Assembly (NCBI GenBank): GCA_023451115.1
Contig: JAEXFV010000120.1
Location: 1 to 17,979 of the forward strand
Source of the DNA: Bacillota bacterium
GTDB lineage: Bacteria; Bacillota; Clostridia; Christensenellales; CAG-138
DNA length: 17,979 bases
Direction: 5' to 3'
Part shown: positions 13,234 to 17,979 of the stretch, piece by piece
Layout: the number at the start of each line of letters is the position of its first letter
How positions within the stretch are numbered: position 1 is the stretch's first letter
Notes under the pieces: model-generated
What the model saw: the letters and a program-made list of their open reading frames with translations, nothing else
What the model was told of the DNA's origin: nothing
The model's database searches: none
Program-made: the position numbers and the translations under genes

Positions 13234-14676
13234 ATGAAGATTACCGATTATACTGCCCATGAACTAAGCGCCCTGCTTTGTGCAAAAGAGCTCTCTGCCC
13301 TGGAAGCTGCTAAGGCATATCTGGAGCAAATGGAGCAAACGGATTACCTGGTCAACGCCTACATCACAAAAACCCCGGAGCAGGCCCTGGATATGGCCCG
13401 GCAGGTGGATAAGCGCCGCAGCGCGGGAGAAGCGTTGCCGCCTTTGGCAGGGGTACCCTACGCTTTGAAAGACTTGTTATGCACAAACGGCGTTCGCACC
13501 ACTGCGGCTTCGAAAATGCTAAAGGATTTCGTGCCGCCCTATGACGCCACGGTTTATCAGAGGCTCTGTGAAAACGGCGCGGTGATGCTGGGCAAAGCAA
13601 ATTTAGACGAATTTGCTATGGGCTCCGCCAATGAAAACAGTTTTTTCGGCCCGGTACACAACCCTCACGACTTAACCCGGGTGCCCGGGGGATCCTCTGG
13701 CGGCAGCGCGGCGGCGGTAGCAGCGAAAGAGGCTGCGTTTGCCATCGGCACCGACACCGGCGGCTCCATCCGTCAGCCCGCCTCCCTGTGCGGCGTAGTG
13801 GGAATGCGGCCCACTTATGGCACGGTAAGCCGTTTTGGTGTGATCGCTTTTGCATCCTCTTTGGATCAGGTGGGTCCGATCACCCGGGATGTAACGGATT
13901 GCGCCCTGGTGCTAAACGCCATCGCCGGCCATGACCGAATGGACGCCACCTCTATGAACCTCTCCTACCCGGACTACACCAGCGCTTTGGATAAGGATGT
14001 AAAGGGCATGCGCATCGGCCTGCCCAAAGAATATTTTGGCCCCGCCATCCATTCCCAGGTTCGGGAGGCGGTGATGGCCGCAGCCAAGCGTTTTGAAGCC
14101 ATGGGCGCCACTTTGGAGGAGGTAAGCCTCCCCAGCATGGAATACGCCCTCGCTGCCTATTATATCGTTTCTTCCGCAGAGGCCGCCAGCAACCTGGCCC
14201 GGTATGACGGAGTGGAATTTGGCTATCGGGCGGATAATGCCCAAGATCCCCTGGATCTCTACATGCGTTCCCGCTCCGAGGGGTTTGGCAACGAAGTCAA
14301 AATGCGCATCATGCTGGGCACCTATGTGCTCTCCAGCGGCTATTACGACGCCTATTATAAAAAAGCGCAAAAAGTACGCACCCTGCTCAAACAGGAGTTT
14401 GACGCTGTGTACCAAACCTGCGATTTTCTTTTGACCCCGGTTTCCCCTACTACGGCTTGGGAGATCGGCAAGCAGGTTCAAAGCCATGACGAAATCTATG
14501 CCGCAGACGTCTGTACCGTATCCGTAAACGCAGCAGGGCTTTGCGGCATGAGCGTCCCCTGCGGCCAGGATGCAAACGGCCTGCCCATCGGCATGCAGCT
14601 CATCGGCAAGCCGCTGTCCGAATTGACCTTGCTCCAGGCAGCCCATGCTTATGAACAGGAGGGGAAAGCACAATGA
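13234..14676 (+). CDS. gatA: Asp/Glu-tRNA amidotransferase subunit A (amidase)
   Basis: 480 residues, full length. GatA frees ammonia from glutamine for transamidation by GatB. It is an amidase-signature enzyme with the complete Ser-cisSer-Lys triad: Lys79 in YALKD, Ser154 in PGGSSGGSAAA and Ser178 in TDTGGSIRQPAS, the same numbering as in the Staphylococcus enzyme. GAGAAGG precedes the ATG. Its stop overlaps the gatB start. Presence of GatCAB implies that Gln-tRNA and/or Asn-tRNA is made indirectly in this organism. Confidence 0.98.
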   Translation: MKITDYTAHELSALLCAKELSALEAAKAYLEQMEQTDYLVNAYITKTPEQALDMARQVDKRRSAGEALPPLAGVPYALKDLLCTNGVRTTAASKMLKDFVPPYDATVYQRLCENGAVMLGKANLDEFAMGSANENSFFGPVHNPHDLTRVPGGSSGGSAAAVAAKEAAFAIGTDTGGSIRQPASLCGVVGMRPTYGTVSRFGVIAFASSLDQVGPITRDVTDCALVLNAIAGHDRMDATSMNLSYPDYTSALDKDVKGMRIGLPKEYFGPAIHSQVREAVMAAAKRFEAMGATLEEVSLPSMEYALAAYYIVSSAEAASNLARYDGVEFGYRADNAQDPLDLYMRSRSEGFGNEVKMRIMLGTYVLSSGYYDAYYKKAQKVRTLLKQEFDAVYQTCDFLLTPVSPTTAWEIGKQVQSHDEIYAADVCTVSVNAAGLCGMSVPCGQDANGLPIGMQLIGKPLSELTLLQAAHAYEQEGKAQ

Positions 14677-16109
14677 CCAAGTATGAAACCGTAGTGGGTC
14701 TGGAGGTCCACTGCGAGCTCAACACCAAGAGCAAAATCTTCTGTTCCTGCACCACCGCATTTGGCGGGGCGGAAAACACCCATGTCTGCCCCATCTGCAC
14801 CGGCATGCCCGGCATGCTCCCTGTGCAGAACAAGGCCGTGGTGGAAAGCGGCATGCTGGCAGGCCTGGCCACCAATGGGCAAATCCCGGAGCTGATGCGC
14901 AACGAGCGCAAGCATTATTTCTATCCCGACCTGCCCAAAGGCTTCCAAACCAGCCAAAGCGAAATGCCGGTTTCCATAGGGGGCTATGTTACCATCGACC
15001 TGGAGGACGGCTCCACCAAGGATATCCGGCTGCACCACATCCACTTTGAAGAGGATGCGGGCAAGCTGATTCACGAGAGCTATGGAGAAACCCGGGTGGA
15101 CTTAAACCGCTGCGGCGTTCCCTTATTAGAAATTGTATCCGAGCCGGATTTGCGTTGTGCAGCAGAAGCAAAGGCCTTTGTGGAAACCCTACGGGAAATC
15201 CTCATGTACATTGGCGTGTCCGACTGCCGTATGGAGGAAGGCTCCCTGCGCTGCGATGTAAACGTATCCGTGCGGCCCATAGGGCAGCAGGAATACGGCG
15301 TACGCACTGAAATGAAAAACATCAACTCCCTGCGCAGCGTATACCGGGCCATTGAGTTTGAAAGCAAGCGCCAAATCAAGGTGTTGGAGGAAGGCGGGGT
15401 AATCCGGCGGGATACCCTGCGCTGGGATGACGCCAAGGGCATCGCCTATGCCATGCGTTCCAAAGAAGCGGCGGATGACTACCTGTACTTCCCGGAGCCT
15501 GATCTGCCTGCAATCCTGGTGGACGAAGCGTGGATCAGCCGCATTCGCAGCCGTTTGCCCGAGCTGCCCCGTGCCCGTCGGGCCCGGTTGGTTCGCGACT
15601 ATCAGTTGCCTGCTTATGACGCAGGCATCCTCACCAGCGCCCGCCAGCTGGCGGACCTGTTTGAAGGCGCTGTTACACTGGGAGCAGAACCCAAGGCAGC
15701 CAGCAACTACCTGATGAGCGATGTGCTGCGCATCCTGAACGACCGTGGCCTGGAAGCGGTGGACATCCCCTTTGATGCCGCCGCCCTGTATGAGCTGATC
15801 AGCCTGGTCAACAGCGGAGCCATCAGCCGCTCCATCGGCTCCAAGGTTATGGACCTGATGTTTGATGGCGAAGGTTCTCCCAAGGCCATCGTGGAGCAGC
15901 ATGGCATGGCCCAGGTCAGCGACGAAGGGGCGTTAAAAGAGTTATGTAAAACCGCTATTGAAAACGCGCCTAAGGCCGTAGCGGATTACCGCAAAGGCAA
16001 TCAAAAAGCCCTGGGCAGCCTGGTAGGCCAGGTAATGAAGCTGAGCCGTGGCAAAGCCAATCCGGGTTTGGTGAACAAGCTGCTGCTGGAGTTGCTGCAG
16101 CAGGCGTAA
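14673..16109 (+). CDS. gatB: Asp/Glu-tRNA amidotransferase subunit B
   Basis: 478 residues, full length. GatB binds the misacylated tRNA, phosphorylates the carboxylate with ATP and accepts ammonia from GatA. The N-terminal VVGLEVHCEL carries the conserved Glu11. A zinc site is visible at Cys24, Cys26, Cys39 and Cys42 (FCSC...CPIC). The RNEVKxYFYPDLPKGFQ-like block (RKHYFYPDLPKGFQTSQSE) is intact, and the C-terminal YqeY-like tail domain ends in NPGLVNKLLLELL. The ATG overlaps the gatA stop by four bases, so the two are translationally coupled. hisA follows 135 bases later with no clear terminator between. Confidence 0.98.
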   Translation: MTKYETVVGLEVHCELNTKSKIFCSCTTAFGGAENTHVCPICTGMPGMLPVQNKAVVESGMLAGLATNGQIPELMRNERKHYFYPDLPKGFQTSQSEMPVSIGGYVTIDLEDGSTKDIRLHHIHFEEDAGKLIHESYGETRVDLNRCGVPLLEIVSEPDLRCAAEAKAFVETLREILMYIGVSDCRMEEGSLRCDVNVSVRPIGQQEYGVRTEMKNINSLRSVYRAIEFESKRQIKVLEEGGVIRRDTLRWDDAKGIAYAMRSKEAADDYLYFPEPDLPAILVDEAWISRIRSRLPELPRARRARLVRDYQLPAYDAGILTSARQLADLFEGAVTLGAEPKAASNYLMSDVLRILNDRGLEAVDIPFDAAALYELISLVNSGAISRSIGSKVMDLMFDGEGSPKAIVEQHGMAQVSDEGALKELCKTAIENAPKAVADYRKGNQKALGSLVGQVMKLSRGKANPGLVNKLLLELLQQA

Positions 16110-16170
16110 CCCTTTGTCCAAGAAGCCCCCGGAAAATCCCCAAGGGGCCGGAGGAAAGGAAATCACTTGC

Positions 16171-16232
16171 CCAAACCATACGGTTTGGATCTGTCACTTT
16201 GTCGAAATCCCTGCATTTCCATACTTGCAGGG
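16171..16232 (+). promoter_or_regulatory. Two hairpins in the gatB-hisA gap
   Basis: CCAAACC (16171-16177) pairs with GGTTTGG (16182-16188) over a 4-base loop, and CCCTGCA (16209-16215) pairs with TGCAGGG (16226-16232) over a 10-base loop. The second abuts the hisA ribosome binding site. Neither has a T-run, so hisA may still be read through from gatB. Confidence 0.5.
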
Positions 16233-16244
16233 AAGGAGGAAACC

Positions 16245-16964
16245 ATGCTGCTTTATCCCGCCATCGACATCAAAAACGGGCAGTGTGTGCGCCTGTTGCA
16301 AGGCCGGGCGCAAGACGCCACCATATATGGCGATGATCCCGTGGCCATGGCCTGGCGTTGGGCCGAACTGGGCGCCAGGCGGCTGCATGTGGTAGACCTG
16401 GACGGCGCCTTTACCGGCCAGGGGCAAAACCTGCAGGCAGTGGCCAGCATTTGTAAGGCGCTGCCCCATGTGGCCGTGCAGCTGGGAGGCGGCATCCGTA
16501 CCATAGCGGACATTCAGGCCCGGCTGGATTTCGGGGTGTCCCGGGTCATCCTGGGCACGATATTGATTGATAACCCCGATTTTGCTCAGGAGGCCATCCT
16601 CCGGTTCGGACCGGAGCATCTGGTAGCAGGCATCGATGCCAAAGACGGCATTGCTGCAACCCGCGGCTGGGTGGAGGCAAGCGGCCTGCCTGCAGTGGAA
16701 CTGGGCAAGCAGTTGTATGCCGCAGGCTTTCGCCACTGCGTGTATACGGACATTGCCCGGGACGGCATGCTCACAGGCCCTAATATCCCCCGCACAAAAG
16801 AAATGCTGGAGCAAACGGGGCTTTCCATCATCGCCTCCGGCGGCATGAGCTGCCTGGAAGATCTGGCGGCCTGCCATGCCATGGGCTGTTCCGGCGCAAT
16901 TCTGGGCAAAGCCCTGTACGACGGCAGGATTGACTTAGCAGAATCCATCCGCCAATACGGCTGA
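16245..16964 (+). CDS. hisA: ProFAR isomerase HisA
   Basis: 239 residues from ATG 16245, which has AAGGAGG 5 bases before it; the in-frame TTG at 16167 would add 26 atypical residues and is rejected. HisA opens the ribose of ProFAR by an Amadori rearrangement to give PRFAR, the substrate of HisHF. It is a beta/alpha barrel with catalytic Asp8 (PAIDIKNG) and a second acidic residue at Asp131 (AGIDAKDG) or in YTDIARDG. Phosphate loops are LGGGIR (80-85) and ASGGMS. It lacks the Trp/Arg features of PriA-type dual enzymes as far as can be judged by eye. hisIE follows after 43 bases. Confidence 0.96.
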   Translation: MLLYPAIDIKNGQCVRLLQGRAQDATIYGDDPVAMAWRWAELGARRLHVVDLDGAFTGQGQNLQAVASICKALPHVAVQLGGGIRTIADIQARLDFGVSRVILGTILIDNPDFAQEAILRFGPEHLVAGIDAKDGIAATRGWVEASGLPAVELGKQLYAAGFRHCVYTDIARDGMLTGPNIPRTKEMLEQTGLSIIASGGMSCLEDLAACHAMGCSGAILGKALYDGRIDLAESIRQYG

Positions 16965-17007
16965 ACCACGATCCATCAACGTAATTTCATATTTGGAGGA
17001 AACTTCC

Positions 17008-17646
17008 ATGGAATATCAAGAACTGCTCTCTCAAATCAAGTTTGACGAAAGGGGATTGGTTCCCGCCATTGCCCAGGATGTAAAAACCGGCGCAGTGCTG
17101 ATGCTGGCGTATATGAACGCGGAAAGCCTGCAACTGACCCTGGAAACCGGGCTTGCCACCTACTTTTCCCGCTCCCGGCAGGCGCTTTGGGTCAAAGGCA
17201 AAACATCCGGCCATTTACAGCATGTGCAGGAACTCTATTATGATTGCGACGGAGACGCATTGCTTCTTAAAGTGGTTCAGGATGGGAGCGGCGCCTGCCA
17301 TACAGGGGAGTACACCTGCTTCCACCATCCGGTGCTGGGGAATGAGTCCGTCTCCCGCAGAGGCGCCTCGGTACTGCAAGAAGAGTTTGCCGTTATTTTA
17401 GGCCGCAAGGCTTCCCCCCAGGAAGGTTCTTATACCAATTATCTCTTTGACAAGGGCGTGGATAAGATTTGCAAAAAAGTGGGAGAAGAGGCCGCGGAAG
17501 TAATCATTGCAGCGAAAAACCGGGCCCCAGAAGAAGTGCGCTATGAGGTGGCGGATTTATTCTACCATGTGATGGTGCTGCTGGCGGAACAGGGCATGAC
17601 GCCGGAGGAAATCTACGCAGAAATGGAAAAGCGCCGCCGCGATTAA
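17008..17646 (+). CDS. hisI: Bifunctional PRA-CH / PRA-PH enzyme HisIE
   Basis: 212 residues from ATG 17008, 8 bases after GGAGG; the TTG at 16993 overlaps that site. It is a fusion of steps two and three of histidine synthesis. The N-terminal cyclohydrolase (about 1-110) has the metal site YYDCDGDALLL (Cys80, Asp81, Asp83), GACHTGEYTC (Cys97, Cys104). The C-terminal pyrophosphatase (about 120-212) has KVGEEAAEVIIAAKN and YEVADLFYHVMVLL with the usual acidic residues. It is the last gene of the hisA-hisIE unit and is followed by a terminator. The fused order, cyclohydrolase then pyrophosphatase, is the common one. Confidence 0.97.
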   Translation: MEYQELLSQIKFDERGLVPAIAQDVKTGAVLMLAYMNAESLQLTLETGLATYFSRSRQALWVKGKTSGHLQHVQELYYDCDGDALLLKVVQDGSGACHTGEYTCFHHPVLGNESVSRRGASVLQEEFAVILGRKASPQEGSYTNYLFDKGVDKICKKVGEEAAEVIIAAKNRAPEEVRYEVADLFYHVMVLLAEQGMTPEEIYAEMEKRRRD

Positions 17647-17728
17647 GCCTTAGAGCCTCCAAACCAAAAGCCAAGCAAAGCCAAACCATGACGCCGTCCC
17701 CCTGCAGCCACGAGAGGGCCAAGGGGAT

Positions 17729-17775
17729 GAAAAAAGCATCCTTGCCCATTTCGTACCGGGCAGGATGCTTTTTGC
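17729..17775. terminator. Bidirectional terminator after hisIE
   Basis: AAAAAGCATCC and GCCC pair with GGGC and GGATGCTTTTT, with a short bulge and a 10-base loop. There are T-runs on both strands, so it can end hisIE (forward) and the truncated AbrB-type gene (reverse). Confidence 0.88.
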
Positions 17776-17821
17776 TGCTTTATGGGCAGGGAGACAGCGT
17801 TATCGCACACCAAACAAAAGG

Positions 17822-17979
17822 CTACTTGCCCTGCTCTTCATCCTCTCCGTGGAAAGCAATTTGTGCAAACTTGTTGAACATCGCCTTGGGTGGGATGGCA
17901 ATCCCCCGTTTTTCATCCCCCAACAGGATAATGGTATCTCCAGGGTGAATATCAAATAAGTCTCTGGCCTCTTTGGGAA
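17822..17979 (-). CDS. AbrB/SpoVT-type regulator, partial (C-terminal part)
   Basis: The last 51 codons of a gene that begins beyond the right edge. Read on the reverse strand it gives PKEARDLFDIHPGDTIILLG, then DEKRGIAIPPKAMFNKFAQI and a polar, acidic tail EDEEQGK before TAG (17824-17822). The pattern of Pro-Lys-Glu-x-Arg, then PGD, then LGDE-RGIAI is that of AbrB/MazE/SpoVT swapped-hairpin DNA-binding proteins, of the kind that are stand-alone regulators in Clostridia. The N-terminal half of the DNA-binding hairpin is missing only because of the window edge. Function is unknown; it could be the antitoxin-like or regulator type. Confidence 0.8.
   Translation of the reverse strand, partial: PKEARDLFDIHPGDTIILLGDEKRGIAIPPKAMFNKFAQIAFHGEDEEQGK

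Noticed and set aside
13912..14673. 253-codon reverse reading frame opposite gatA
   Set aside because: A shadow of gatA codon bias; no domain and no start signal.
16167..16244. N-terminal extension of hisA from TTG 16167, or a his leader peptide
   Set aside because: The ATG at 16245 has an excellent ribosome binding site and matches the family start; the upstream segment has no run of His codons.
17657..17689. A-rich stretch with repeated CCAAA/GCCAA units after hisIE
   Set aside because: The units are irregular and short; likely low-complexity spacer.

Overview
The window looks like a chromosomal piece of a spore-forming Clostridia-type Firmicute with moderately high GC. The pointers are spmA/spmB, a Clostridium-style AbrB regulator with a C-terminal cysteine pair motif, a T-box in front of ileS, a Firmicutes-type L10 leader in front of rplJ, GatCAB amidotransferase, and consistent AGGAGG-type ribosome binding sites. 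I cannot name the genus from the sequence.

Left end (1-2923): accessory DNA. An AT-rich forward pair encodes a 69-aa HTH protein and a Fic-domain protein whose catalytic His position reads Gln. The pair ends at its own terminator. A reverse-strand phage pair, terS and terL, follows with no other phage gene beside it. The two blocks converge on a gap holding three TACTGCAT repeats at 11-bp spacing plus one inverted copy.

Middle left (3042-7167): hisH-hisF (forward), then abrB (reverse, convergent, shared terminator), then spmA-spmB (forward, ATGA overlap), then a ComB-like 2-phosphosulfolactate phosphatase with its own promoter and hairpin-rich leader. A bidirectional terminator separates comB from ileS.

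Middle (7178-12602): reverse-strand transcription units. These are ileS (type 2 isoleucyl-tRNA synthetase) behind a complete T-box with an ATC specifier; rplJ-rplL behind a strong promoter and L10 leader, closed by a terminator with no rpoB after it; and a 122-aa four-helix membrane protein with a strong promoter and folded leader.

Right (12796-17979): forward gatC-gatA-gatB, then hisA and hisIE, closed by a bidirectional terminator. A truncated reverse-strand AbrB/SpoVT-type gene runs off the right edge.

Most of the window is housekeeping: translation (ileS, rplJL, gatCAB), histidine synthesis in two separated pieces about 12 kb apart, and sporulation. No CRISPR array, insertion sequence, tRNA or rRNA was seen. 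The parts most worth a second look are the variant Fic cassette, the phased repeats, the orphan terminase pair, and the unclassified structured leaders before comB and the membrane protein gene.
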